NCBI GenBank assembly: GCA_947589575.1
Contig: CANQBM010000001.1
Span: 186,001 to 250,000, forward strand
Direction of reading: 5' to 3'
Length of the DNA: 64,000 nucleotides
From: an uncultured Clostridia bacterium
Lineage (GTDB): Bacteria > Bacillota > Clostridia > Oscillospirales > Acutalibacteraceae
Part shown: one piece after another, positions 49,058-57,537 of the stretch
Layout: each line of letters starts with the position of its first letter
How positions within the stretch are numbered: position 1 is the first letter of the stretch
Translations under genes and position numbers: made by a program
Notes under the pieces: model-generated
What the model saw: only the letters and a program-made list of their open reading frames with translations
What the model was told of the DNA's origin: nothing
The model's database searches: none

Positions 49058-50881
49058 TTATTTTTTTCTGCTTTCAGCCTTGAGTCTTAATGATTTATCT
49101 AGAATTGTTTTTCTCAGCCTTATTGATTTCGGAGTTACCTCTAAAAGTTCATCGTCCGCGAGAAATTCCATACTCTGTTCAAGTGAAAGAACAGTGGGCG
49201 GTACAAGCTTAAGCGCTTCGTCGGAACCACTTGCTCTTGTGTTGGTAACATGCTTTTTTTTGCACACGTTGCAAACAATATCTTCGTCTTTTGAACATTC
49301 GCCTACTATCATACCCTCGTAAACCTCAACTCCGGGTCCGACAAAAAGCTTGCCTCTGTCCTGAGTGTTCCAAAGTCCATAACCTGTTGTTGTTCCCGTT
49401 TCGTGAACAACGATAGAACCGTGGTTTCTTGTAGCTATATCGCCTTTATATTCCTCGTAGCCTGCAAAGAGCTGATTCATAATTCCGTTTCCGTTTGTGT
49501 CGGTAAGAAATTCACTGCGGTATCCGATAAGTCCCCGTGACGGGATTTTGATTTCAAGGTGGGTCATACCCGTTGAGCGTGTGTCCATATTGTCAATTTC
49601 GCCTTTGCGTGAGCATAGTTTTTCCATAACAGTGCCTACATATTCTTCCGGCACTTCAATAATTGCAAGCTCAACAGGCTCAAGCGTTCTGCCGTCCTTG
49701 TCCTTTTTTAGAATTACCTGCGGACGGGAAACCTGAAATTCATAATTTTCTCTCCTCATAGTTTCAATAAGAATTGACAGGTGAAGCTCACCCCTGCCCG
49801 ATACCTTAAAGGTATCCATAGAATCTGTTTCCTCAACTCTCATTGAAACATTTGTTTCAACTTCTTTGAACAGCCTGTCACGGAGGTTTCTCGAGGTTAC
49901 ATATTTTCCCTCTCTGCCCGCAAAAGGCGAGTCGTTTACAATAAAGTTCATTGAAATTGTTGGTTCGTCTATTTTTACAAATTCAAGCGGTTCAATACAA
50001 TCGGGGTCACAGGCGGTTTCACCTATATTAAGGTCCGCAATACCTGCAACGCATATAAGATCTCCGAATTTTGCCTCCCGGCAGTCAATTCTTTTGAGTC
50101 CCTCAAATTGATACATTTTAGAAAATTTAACATTTTCCTGCGTCTTGTCCTGCTTGCAAAGAACGTACGGGGTATTTACCTTAACGGTACCCCTCTCGAC
50201 ACGTCCTACGCCGATACGTCCTACATAATCATCGTATTCAAGAGATGAAAACAGAATCTGCGCAGGACCGTCCATATCACCTTCGGGTGACGGAATATGT
50301 TCCAAAATAGCGTCAAGGAGCGGACGCATATCTCCCTCGCGTGAATTTGGATCAAGGCTTGAATACCCGTTTCTTGCTGACGCATAGACAACAGGGAATT
50401 CAATCTGCTCATCATCAGCGCCCAGCTCGATGAAAAGGTCAAGCACCTCGTCAACCACTTCTTCCGGTCTTGCGCCCTCGCGGTCAACCTTGTTTACAAC
50501 AACAAGCGGTTTTTTATGTAATCCGAGAGCCTTTTTAAGCACAAAGCGGGTTTGGGGCATACAGCCCTCAAATGCGTCAACAAGCAGCAGAACACCGTCA
50601 ACCATTGTCAGAATACGCTCAACCTCTCCGCCGAAATCAGCATGCCCCGGAGTGTCAACAATATTAATTTTTGTATCTTTATAATGTATAGAGGTATTTT
50701 TTGAAAGTATTGTAATACCCCGTTCTCTCTCCAAATCGTTGGAGTCCATTACTCTTTCCGCAACCTCTTCGTTGTCACGGAAGATACCGCTTTGATGAAG
50801 CATTTCGTCAACAAGAGTGGTTTTTCCGTGGTCAACGTGGGCAATAATCGCTATATTTTTTATGTCGTTTCTTATACTCAA
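49058..50881 (-). CDS. typA: translational GTPase TypA/BipA
   Basis: Ribosome-associated GTPase involved in 50S assembly and stress growth. G-domain: IAIIAHVDHGKTTLVD (G1, about 9-24), ERERGITILSKN (G2), VDTPGHADFGGEV (G3), VVNKVDREGARP (G4); EF-G-like domains II, III and V follow, then the TypA-specific C-terminus with LFVGPGVEVYEGMIVGEC and MEFLADDELLEVTP. 607 residues. A GTG three codons earlier lies on the ribosome binding site AGGTGA; a TTG start (then SIRNDIKNIAII...) matches the family start and has the right spacing. Between glnS and hemW with 30- and 25-bp gaps. Confidence 0.95.
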   Translation of the reverse strand: MSIRNDIKNIAIIAHVDHGKTTLVDEMLHQSGIFRDNEEVAERVMDSNDLERERGITILSKNTSIHYKDTKINIVDTPGHADFGGEVERILTMVDGVLLLVDAFEGCMPQTRFVLKKALGLHKKPLVVVNKVDREGARPEEVVDEVLDLFIELGADDEQIEFPVVYASARNGYSSLDPNSREGDMRPLLDAILEHIPSPEGDMDGPAQILFSSLEYDDYVGRIGVGRVERGTVKVNTPYVLCKQDKTQENVKFSKMYQFEGLKRIDCREAKFGDLICVAGIADLNIGETACDPDCIEPLEFVKIDEPTISMNFIVNDSPFAGREGKYVTSRNLRDRLFKEVETNVSMRVEETDSMDTFKVSGRGELHLSILIETMRRENYEFQVSRPQVILKKDKDGRTLEPVELAIIEVPEEYVGTVMEKLCSRKGEIDNMDTRSTGMTHLEIKIPSRGLIGYRSEFLTDTNGNGIMNQLFAGYEEYKGDIATRNHGSIVVHETGTTTGYGLWNTQDRGKLFVGPGVEVYEGMIVGECSKDEDIVCNVCKKKHVTNTRASGSDEALKLVPPTVLSLEQSMEFLADDELLEVTPKSIRLRKTILDKSLRLKAESRKK

Positions 50882-50914
50882 ATTTGTCACCTGATTTGCT
50901 TAAAATATTTTGTA

Positions 50915-52606
50915 TCAGCCCTTTTTTTCAATTTTAAACCCATCACGAAGCGCAACGGTTCTGTTAAATACAGGCATATCGTTTGTTGAATCCTTGTCTT
51001 TGCAGAAATAACCGTTTCTCATAAACTGATATTTTGAACCTACACTGCAGTCAGCAAGCGCTTTTTCAACATATCCGTCTGCGACGATAAGTGACTGCGG
51101 ATTGAGGTTATCCTCAAAAGAGCTTACGCCCTCTTCATTGCTTGGATTTTCAACATTAAAAAGTCTTTCATAAAGTCTGATTTGAGCAGGACAGTTGTCC
51201 TTTGCCGATACCCAGTGTATTGTACCCTTAACTTTCCTTCCGTCAGGCGCGTCACCACCTAATGTTTCTGGGTCATAGGTGCAGTGAACACAGCAAACTT
51301 CGCCGTTTTCATCAAGGTCATAACCTGTGCAGGTGACAAAGTATGCTTTGTAAAGCCGTACTTCATTGCCTACAAAAAGGCGTCTGTATTTTTTTATCGG
51401 CTCAATCATAAAGTCATTTTTTTCAATCCACAGCTCTTTTGAAAACGGTATCATTCTTGAGCCATATTCAGGGTGGTCGGGATGGTACTCGCACTCAATA
51501 TCCTCTGTTTTGTCATCGGGATAGTTGTCGATTACAAGCTTAACAGGGTCAATAACAGCCATTGCCCTTGGTGAATTTTCGCCGAGATTATCACGCACGC
51601 AAGCTTCAAGAAGAGCAAAGTCAATTACGCTGTAAGCCTTTGAAACGCCTATTCTTTCACAAAAATCACGTATAGCCTCAGCGGGATAGCCTCTTCTTCT
51701 CATTCCGCTGAGAGTAGCCATTCTCGGATCATCCCAGCCTGATACAATATTGTCCTCAACAAGCTTGAGACACTTTCTTTTTGATGTGAGCGTATAGTTG
51801 AGATTCATTCTTGCAAACTCAATCTGACGGGGTTTTTCCCACTCAATAAGTTCGTTTACAAACCAGTCATACAGGGGCCTGTGATTTTCAAATTCAAGAG
51901 AGCAGAGCGAATGGGTTACACGCTCATACGCGTCTGAAAGAGGATGTGCAAAATCATACATAGGATATACGCACCATTTGTCACCTGTTCTGTGGTGATG
52001 CGCGTACATAATTCTGTAAATAATAGGGTCACGCATATTGAGGTTAGGCGACGCCATATCAATTTTTGCTCTTAATACCATTGAACCTTCGGGAAATTCA
52101 CCGTTAGTCATTCTTTGGAATAAATTAAGATTTTCCTCAACGCTCCTGTCTCTGTACGGAGAGTTTTTACCGGGCTCTGTAAGCGTACCCCTGTATTCTC
52201 GCTGTTGTTCGGGCGTCAGCTCGCATACAAACGCCTTGCCTTTTTTAATCAGTTTAACAGCGCATTCATAGAGAAAATCAAAGTAGTCGGACGCATAGTA
52301 AACATTGTCCCAGTCAAAGCCGAGCCACTTAATGTCCTCCATAATTGCGTCAACATATTCAGTGTCCTCTTTTGTCGGGTTTGTGTCATCAAGCCTTAAA
52401 TTACATACGCCGTTATATTTGTTTTTAACGCCGAAATTAATACATATAGCTTTTGCGTGGCCTATGTGCAGATAGCCGTTAGGCTCGGGAGGAAAACGTG
52501 TTTGAATTTTGCTGTATCTGCCTTCTGCTAGATCCTCGTCAATGAAATCGTGTATAAAATTTGAATTTTTGATTTCCTCGTCATTATTAATAATTTCAGC
52601 CATCAT
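50915..52606 (-). CDS. glnS: glutamine--tRNA ligase
   Basis: Class Ib synthetase for tRNA-Gln, bacterial-type: FPPEPNGYLHIGHAKAICINFG (HIGH site), RLDDTNPTKE, and LTSKRKCLKLVEDNIVSGWDDPRMATLSGMRRRGYPAEAI (the KMSKS-like loop is TLTSKRK). 563 residues. Two adjacent ATG codons are possible; AGGAGG suits both. The first overlaps the gltX stop (ATGA), so the two synthetases are coupled. Clostridia often use GatCAB instead; the presence of GlnRS means direct charging here, although a gat operon may still exist elsewhere. Confidence 0.96.
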   Translation of the reverse strand: MMAEIINNDEEIKNSNFIHDFIDEDLAEGRYSKIQTRFPPEPNGYLHIGHAKAICINFGVKNKYNGVCNLRLDDTNPTKEDTEYVDAIMEDIKWLGFDWDNVYYASDYFDFLYECAVKLIKKGKAFVCELTPEQQREYRGTLTEPGKNSPYRDRSVEENLNLFQRMTNGEFPEGSMVLRAKIDMASPNLNMRDPIIYRIMYAHHHRTGDKWCVYPMYDFAHPLSDAYERVTHSLCSLEFENHRPLYDWFVNELIEWEKPRQIEFARMNLNYTLTSKRKCLKLVEDNIVSGWDDPRMATLSGMRRRGYPAEAIRDFCERIGVSKAYSVIDFALLEACVRDNLGENSPRAMAVIDPVKLVIDNYPDDKTEDIECEYHPDHPEYGSRMIPFSKELWIEKNDFMIEPIKKYRRLFVGNEVRLYKAYFVTCTGYDLDENGEVCCVHCTYDPETLGGDAPDGRKVKGTIHWVSAKDNCPAQIRLYERLFNVENPSNEEGVSSFEDNLNPQSLIVADGYVEKALADCSVGSKYQFMRNGYFCKDKDSTNDMPVFNRTVALRDGFKIEKKG

Positions 52607-54264
52607 TTTACCTCCTCATAGTGCCTGATTGCTCTTTCAATTCTGTTTCTTACTCTTTCCTTGCCGAGCAGTGCCGTGATTGCGTAAAGGTCGGGTGTGT
52701 TTGTCCTTCCCGTAAGCGCAACACGGATTACTGTTGATACATCGCCGACATGGCCTGCAAACGCATCGGGATTTTGCTTAAATTCTTTTACATTCGGTGT
52801 ACATCCGACAGGCGCGCATATTTCCTTGATTTTGCTAAACCAGGTGTCCTTGTCATCGCTGGTGTCGACAATATCTTTATAAAGCGTTAATATCTTAATT
52901 GCGAGCTCTGGTGTTGCATTACCTGTAAGCTCATAATTTTCCTCGAAAGTTTCGTCATACATATAACTGATGTATTCCGGAATGTCGGACCACTTTGCTA
53001 TATCCTTTCTCGGCTTTTTATTGCCCCTGTCAATGTTAAGTACAGCAGCGGCATAGGACTTGTCCTTTTCATATAATCCCGCAAGTGCGGCGTTATATTC
53101 TTTTGCCCATTCGTATGAAAGTTCAAAGACTTCTTCCGCGCTCATTGTACTGATAACGTTTTTTGAAACGTCGGTTAGCTTAGCTGTATCAAAAAGCGCG
53201 CCTGAAACAGACATTTTCTTGAGATTAAACGGAAAATCGTCAATATCCGCCTCTTTGTTTGCTTTCCTCCAGTCCTCAAAGTTTGAGTTCATAATCGTCA
53301 TCATATATTCATTTACCGCCGCGCAGGGAAATCCTTCCTGCTTGTAATATGTAACGGCAGCCTCCGGGTCCTTACGCTTTGATAGCTTGCGCTTTCCGCC
53401 GTTTTCCTCTTTCATAATAGGAGCAATGTGCGCGTATTTAACAGGCTTGAAGTCGAGCGCACGGAAAAGCTGAAGATGAAGCGGAACCGACGCAATCCAT
53501 TCGTCACCGCGTGTAACGTGAGTTGTGCGCATAAGATGGTCGTCAATTACGTGGGCAAAGTGATATGTGGGGATACCGTCAGTCTTTAACAAAACAATGT
53601 CAATGACATTTTCAGGCATCTCTATTTTTCCTTTAATCATATCATCAAAAAAGCATTTTTTGTTAATATCACCGGGAGATTTGAGCCTAAGAGTCCACGT
53701 TTTTCCTGCGTCAATATTAGCTTTTATTTCGTCATAGCTTAAATCACGGCACTTTGCATATTTGCCGTAATAGCCTTTTATATCTTCGTTTTCCTGTTTT
53801 GCGCGTATATAGTCAAGCTCCTCTGTTGAGCAAAAGCATGGGTAAGCAAGTCCCTGTTCAACAAGATACTTTGCGTAAGTGTGATAAATTTCTACGCGTT
53901 GGCTTTGAACATAAGGACCGTAATTACCTTTTTGGGAGCCGTCTGTCATAACACCTTCGTCAGCGGTTACGCCGTATGCCTTTAATCCTTCAAGCATAGT
54001 TTCGATAGCGCCGTCGATCTTTCTCTTTTGGTCTGTATCCTCAACTCTGACATAGAAAATGCCGTCTGTTGACTTTGCTGTTTTATAAGCCGCCATACCT
54101 GTAAAAAGATTACCGAAATGGAGAAAGCCTGTCGGACTCGGAGCAAGTCTTGTAACTCTTGCGCCCTCCTTCAGATTTCTTTCAGGATAAAAGTTCTCAT
54201 AATATTCAGGTGTCTTGTCCATATTCGGAAAAAGCAAGTCTGCAAGTTTTTTATAATCAGTCAT
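52603..54264 (-). CDS. gltX: glutamate--tRNA ligase, divergent long form
   Basis: Class Ib synthetase: RLAPSPTGFLHFGNLFTGMAAY (the HIGH site reads HFGN), FYVRVEDTDQKRK, RGDEWIASVPLHLQLFRAL, and KLSKRKDPEAAVTY (KMSKS-like). 553 residues, about 60 more than typical GluRS (about 485). The signature is unusual: HFGN with GM-AAY rather than HIGG-RTAL. The start chosen is the ATG after GGTGAG; the frame's upstream 20 codons are hydrophobic and have no ribosome binding site. It overlaps glnS by four bases. Whether it is discriminating or not, or has additional tRNA substrates, cannot be judged here. Confidence 0.88.
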   Translation of the reverse strand: MTDYKKLADLLFPNMDKTPEYYENFYPERNLKEGARVTRLAPSPTGFLHFGNLFTGMAAYKTAKSTDGIFYVRVEDTDQKRKIDGAIETMLEGLKAYGVTADEGVMTDGSQKGNYGPYVQSQRVEIYHTYAKYLVEQGLAYPCFCSTEELDYIRAKQENEDIKGYYGKYAKCRDLSYDEIKANIDAGKTWTLRLKSPGDINKKCFFDDMIKGKIEMPENVIDIVLLKTDGIPTYHFAHVIDDHLMRTTHVTRGDEWIASVPLHLQLFRALDFKPVKYAHIAPIMKEENGGKRKLSKRKDPEAAVTYYKQEGFPCAAVNEYMMTIMNSNFEDWRKANKEADIDDFPFNLKKMSVSGALFDTAKLTDVSKNVISTMSAEEVFELSYEWAKEYNAALAGLYEKDKSYAAAVLNIDRGNKKPRKDIAKWSDIPEYISYMYDETFEENYELTGNATPELAIKILTLYKDIVDTSDDKDTWFSKIKEICAPVGCTPNVKEFKQNPDAFAGHVGDVSTVIRVALTGRTNTPDLYAITALLGKERVRNRIERAIRHYEEVK

Positions 54265-54398
54265 ATTCTCACCTGTGCCTGTAAAATTACATAATATTAT
54301 CGCACATATTATGTAATTAATCAATATTAAATTTTGTTGAAATTATTATTTTATTATGTTAGATTATTTATATATAATTCTCAAAGCGGGTGAATATT

Positions 54399-54575
54399 AT
54401 GCAGCTTCCGGAAGATCCGTTTATGCTTGTGAGCGCCGTTAATCTTAAGCTGAGAGATTTTTATTCTAATCTTGATGAGCTGTGCGTGGATATGAATATT
54501 GATAAAAGCGAATTGTGTGAAAAGCTTTCAGCAGCAGGATTTGAATACAGCGAGGAAAATAATAAATTCTGGTAA
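54399..54575 (+). CDS. DUF4250 small protein
   Basis: 58 residues: LPEDPFMLVSAVNLKLRDFYSNLDELCVDM then DKSELCEKLSAAGFEYSEENNKFW. The order LP-DP-ML-S-VN-KLRD-Y--L-ELC is the DUF4250 family, a short cytoplasmic protein of unknown function in Clostridia. The frame's GTG three codons upstream lies in the ribosome binding site GCGGGTG, so the ATG is used. Divergent from gltX, and 90 bp before the perR gene, whose promoter lies between. Confidence 0.82.
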   Translation: MQLPEDPFMLVSAVNLKLRDFYSNLDELCVDMNIDKSELCEKLSAAGFEYSEENNKFW

Positions 54576-54589
54576 TGTATAAAAAGGTA

Positions 54590-54617
54590 TTGACAAATAA
54601 TGGAAATAATATATAAT
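54590..54617 (+). promoter_or_regulatory. SigA promoter of the perR operon
   Basis: TTGACA (54590-54595), 16-bp spacer, perfect TATAAT (54612-54617). The predicted start lies inside the PerR box that follows. Confidence 0.82.
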
Positions 54618-54621
54618 TAAA

Positions 54622-54636
54622 TTGTAATCATTACAA
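54622..54636. promoter_or_regulatory. PerR/Fur-type operator
   Basis: Perfect 7-1-7 palindrome TTGTAAT-C-ATTACAA, overlapping the transcription start of perR. A second, degenerate half (ATTGATTACAA) follows at 54642-54652. The form matches the PerR box TTATAATNATTATAA with two changes per site. Confidence 0.85.
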
Positions 54637-54665
54637 ATTAGAATTGATTACAAAGTGGTGGTATT

Positions 54666-55076
54666 TTGAAAACAAGGGAGATTACTGACCTTTTTAAAGA
54701 AAAGGGAATTAAAGCAACACCGCAGCGTATAGCGGTATATAAATTCCTTGCTGAAAATCATATTCATCCTGATGTTGATACTGTGTATAATCAGGTAACA
54801 AAGGAGCATCCCTCTTTTTCAAAGACTACAGTGTACAACTGTTTGAGCGCTTTGACAAAACGCGGGCTGCTTATTCCCGTGAAAATTGATAATGAAAAAA
54901 TAAGATATGATGCCGACACGGATTTTCACGGTCATTTTATATGTGAAAGCTGCGGTAAAATATTTGATTTTAGATGTTCTGAGGAGAAACTGCCGTGTTT
55001 AGACGGCTTTGAAATCAGGCAAAGAGATGTTTATTACAGCGGTTTATGCAGCTGTTGTAAAAATAAAAATTATTAA
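54666..55076 (+). CDS. perR: PerR-like peroxide-sensing regulator (Fur family)
   Basis: Fur-family repressor, 136 residues: winged helix [44 protein letters not shown], then the metal-sensing [21 protein letters not shown] (HGH and the Asp upstream are regulatory-site ligands in PerR) and a four-Cys structural zinc site (CESC; CSCC). In PerR, iron-catalysed oxidation of His residues by peroxide releases DNA. It uses a TTG start after GGTGGT. The operator overlaps its own start site and downstream genes are a rubrerythrin and a flavodiiron protein, so it controls peroxide and oxygen defence; PerR is preferred over Fur for this reason. Confidence 0.9.
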   Translation: MKTREITDLFKEKGIKATPQRIAVYKFLAENHIHPDVDTVYNQVTKEHPSFSKTTVYNCLSALTKRGLLIPVKIDNEKIRYDADTDFHGHFICESCGKIFDFRCSEEKLPCLDGFEIRQRDVYYSGLCSCCKNKNY

Positions 55077-55090
55077 AAGGAGTAATTAAA

Positions 55091-55627
55091 ATGGCAAAGA
55101 AATATTTTTGTCCCGTATGCGGATATGAAAGTGACGAACCGATTGATGTTTGCCCTATCTGCGGTGCAAAGATGGAGGCAAAGGCAGAAGGAGAAACCAC
55201 CTGGGCAGCGGAGCACGCTGTTGGTATTATTGACGGCGTAAGCGAGGAAATTGTTCAGGGTCTCCGCGACAATTTTAACGGTGAATGCTCAGAGGTAGGT
55301 ATGTATCTTGCTATGTCAAGAGTAGCATTCAGAGAGGGCTATCCCGAAATCGGTCTTTACTGGGAAAAGGCTGCTTATGAAGAGGCAGAACACGCTGCTA
55401 AGTTTGCTGAAATGCTCGGCGAGGTTGTTACGGATTCCACAAAGAAGAATCTTGAGATGAGAGTTGCCGCTGAAAACGGCGCAACACAGGGCAAAACCCA
55501 GCTTGCAAGAATGGCTAAGGAGGCAGGTCTTGACGCAATTCACGATTCAGTTCATGAAATGGCAAGAGACGAGGCAAGACACGGCAAGGCATTTGAAGGG
55601 CTTCTCAAGAGATATTTTGCTGATTAA
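55091..55627 (+). CDS. reverse rubrerythrin (rubredoxin N-terminal) peroxidase
   Basis: A non-heme diiron peroxidase. Rubredoxin-like iron site at the N-terminus (CPVCGYES and CPICGAKM), then the ferritin-like four-helix domain with Glu/His ligands ([55 protein letters not shown]). The order rubredoxin-diiron is reversed from classical rubrerythrin, as in Clostridium revRbr, which reduces hydrogen peroxide with NADH via electron carriers. 178 residues. 14 bp after perR and in its operon; a strong terminator follows. Confidence 0.94.
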   Translation: MAKKYFCPVCGYESDEPIDVCPICGAKMEAKAEGETTWAAEHAVGIIDGVSEEIVQGLRDNFNGECSEVGMYLAMSRVAFREGYPEIGLYWEKAAYEEAEHAAKFAEMLGEVVTDSTKKNLEMRVAAENGATQGKTQLARMAKEAGLDAIHDSVHEMARDEARHGKAFEGLLKRYFAD

Positions 55628-55651
55628 TACATAATATTATTAAATTTATCC

Positions 55652-55686
55652 AAAAATAAAGGTGTGATGGGCACGCCTTTATTTTT
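55652..55686 (+). terminator. terminator of the perR-rubrerythrin operon
   Basis: Fifteen-bp stem AAAAATAAAGGTGTG / CACGCCTTTATTTTT (one G-T pair) with a five-base loop and T-run. Confidence 0.85.
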
Positions 55687-55760
55687 TGCTCTGTTATAAT
55701 TATCAATTAAAATTATATACTTTTTCCTGTCATCATTAATCATTAATTTAAGTTTATATA

Positions 55761-55789
55761 TTGCATAAGTTTTTAAGTTGTGATAATAT
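55761..55789 (+). promoter_or_regulatory. promoter of the flavodiiron gene
   Basis: TTGCAT (55761-55766), 17-bp spacer, TAATAT (55784-55789), about 34 bp before the ATG. Apart from that, the 55687-55822 stretch is AT-rich. Confidence 0.55.
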
Positions 55790-55822
55790 GGCTTGTAGAA
55801 AACAAAGGAGGAGTTGAATACT

Positions 55823-56977
55823 ATGAAGGTTGAAATTTCCGAAAATATAAAATATATCGGCGCAAGTGTTTATGATCTTGACCTTTTTGAAAGTCAGTAT
55901 ATAGTTCCAAACGGAATGGCGTATAACTCATATGTAATTCTTGATGATAAAATTGCAATTATGGATACGGCAGATGAAATTGTAAGCGAGCAGTGGCTTA
56001 ATAATCTTAAATCGGTTCTCGGCGGCAGAAAACCCGATTATCTTGTAATTCAGCATCTTGAACCTGACCATTCCGCAAATATCAAGACTGTTATTGACCT
56101 GTACCCTGAGATTAAGGTTATCTGCTCTGCAAGAGCGAAGGCTATGATGCCGCAGTTTGTTGATATTAATGATGAGCAGGTTATCGCTGAAAATGAGGGC
56201 GATACACTTGAACTTGGAAAGCATACGCTTACATTTGTTATGGCGCCTATGGTTCACTGGCCGGAGGTTATGATTTCATATGAGAGCAGTGAGAAGGTGC
56301 TTTTCTCTGCCGACGCATTCGGCAAATTCGGCGCAATCGACGCTGACGAGGGCTGGTCATGTGAGGCGAGGAGATATTATTTCAATATCGTCGGCAAGTA
56401 CGGCGCTCAGGTTCAGGCTGTTTTGAAAAAGGCGGCGGCTCTTGATATAAAAACAATCTGTCCTCTTCACGGACCTATTCTTACAGATACTATCCCGCAG
56501 GTGCTTGAGTTATACAATACATGGTCATCATATGAACCGGAAGACGAGGGAGTATTTATTGCTTATGCGTCAATTCACGGTAATACAGCAAAGGCGGCTG
56601 TGAAAATGAAAGAAATGCTTGAGTCAAAAGGCTGCCCGAGAGTCGCTATTGCAGACCTGTCAAGAGATGATATTGCAGAGTGTGTTGAGGACGCATTCCG
56701 CCACAGCACTCTGTTATGTATGGCGTCAAGCTATGACGCGGGCGTGTTTGCCCCTATGGCTGATTTTATTCACCATCTTAAGAGCAAGGCTTTTCAGAAC
56801 AGAAAAGTTGCTTTTGTCGAAAACGGCTCGTGGGCTCCGAGCGCTGCGCGGACAATGAAGGCTGAATTTGAGCAGATGAAAAATATCACCTTTGTCGGCG
56901 ATACCGTCACAATTAAAACAACTCTTAAGCCCGCCGATATTTCCGCGCTTGAAAAGCTGGCAGATGAAATTAAATAA
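55823..56977 (+). CDS. flavodiiron (A-type) flavoprotein, oxygen/NO reductase
   Basis: N-terminal metallo-beta-lactamase-like diiron domain (1-245) with ligand motif HLEPDHSAN, HWPEVM, SADAFG, and CPLHGPIL; C-terminal flavodoxin domain (about 255-384) with IAYASIHGNTAKAA binding FMN. Reduces O2 to water (or NO to N2O) to protect anaerobes. A TTG three codons earlier in the frame is close to GGAGGAG; the ATG at proper distance is used. It has its own promoter but lies next to perR and rubrerythrin. 384 residues, typical; no rubredoxin or NADH-oxidase extension. Confidence 0.93.
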   Translation: MKVEISENIKYIGASVYDLDLFESQYIVPNGMAYNSYVILDDKIAIMDTADEIVSEQWLNNLKSVLGGRKPDYLVIQHLEPDHSANIKTVIDLYPEIKVICSARAKAMMPQFVDINDEQVIAENEGDTLELGKHTLTFVMAPMVHWPEVMISYESSEKVLFSADAFGKFGAIDADEGWSCEARRYYFNIVGKYGAQVQAVLKKAAALDIKTICPLHGPILTDTIPQVLELYNTWSSYEPEDEGVFIAYASIHGNTAKAAVKMKEMLESKGCPRVAIADLSRDDIAECVEDAFRHSTLLCMASSYDAGVFAPMADFIHHLKSKAFQNRKVAFVENGSWAPSAARTMKAEFEQMKNITFVGDTVTIKTTLKPADISALEKLADEIK

Positions 56978-56984
56978 TTGTAAT

Positions 56985-57022
56985 AAGAGGCTGTCTTACG
57001 CAAGGTAGGGCAGCCTTGATTT
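56985..57022 (+). terminator. terminator of the flavodiiron gene, related to the hairpin at 12709
   Basis: AAGAGGCTGTCTTAC / GGTAGGGCAGCCTT with a short GCAA loop, then GATTTTC. It shares most of the GGCTGTCT-ACG-AAG pattern with the hairpin 44 kb to the left. Confidence 0.7.
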
Positions 57023-57029
57023 TCATAAT

Positions 57030-57058
57030 TTGACAAATTCATACTTTTATATTATTAT
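57030..57058 (+). promoter_or_regulatory. SigA-type promoter of the mini-amidohydrolase gene
   Basis: TTGACA (57030-57035), 17-bp spacer, TATTAT (57053-57058), 34 bp before the ATG. Confidence 0.7.
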
Positions 57059-57091
57059 TTGCTTGAAGTAAAATAGAAACGGAGTGTTATT

Positions 57092-57418
57092 ATGACCACT
57101 GTTTTTACCAATGCAAATTTTATTTCTCTGAATGAGGGTAACGATATATATTCCGTTATGGTAATAAACGGAAAGGAAATTGTATATTTAGGATATAACA
57201 CACCGATTTGTTATGATGATGCAAGGGTGGTGGATTTAAACGGCGGATACGTTATTCCTCTAATCAACGATATGGTTTATTATGATATAACCCACGCACG
57301 CTGTACCGTTCTTAAGGAAGGCGAACGCGCCGATTTTATAGTACTTGATAAAAATGTCCTTAAGGAAAAAAGTCCGCAGATATTAGAGGTTTATATAAAA
57401 GGAAAAAAGAAAGTATAA
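57092..57418 (+). CDS. miniature amidohydrolase relic: beta-sandwich halves without TIM barrel
   Basis: 108 residues that read as the first and last parts of a YtcJ-type amidohydrolase: N-terminal TTVFTNANFISLNEGND, SVMVINGKEIVYLGYN and VVDLNGGYVIPLIND (where 'PGF-D-H' with the metal ligands would start), then directly CTVLKEGERADFIVLDKNVLKE and VYIKGKKKV, the C-terminal strand pattern of the same enzymes. The metal-binding barrel is missing entirely. It has an intact promoter, ribosome binding site GGAG and terminator, so it is expressed-looking rather than a decayed pseudogene. Function unknown; maybe a binding protein made of the beta sandwich. Confidence 0.7.
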   Translation: MTTVFTNANFISLNEGNDIYSVMVINGKEIVYLGYNTPICYDDARVVDLNGGYVIPLINDMVYYDITHARCTVLKEGERADFIVLDKNVLKEKSPQILEVYIKGKKKV

Positions 57419-57448
57419 AGGCACAGCATATAACGGCTGTGCTTTTTC
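57417..57448 (+). terminator. terminator after the mini-amidohydrolase
   Basis: Stem GCACAGC / GCTGTGC with an eight-base loop, followed by TTTTT and a further T-rich run. Confidence 0.82.
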
Positions 57449-57537
57449 AATTTTTTCTTGTGTTTGATAAATCAGCTTTATTTCACCTTATAGCGCAAAA
57501 TGAATATGACGGCATATAATAAATGTGAGGTGATTTT

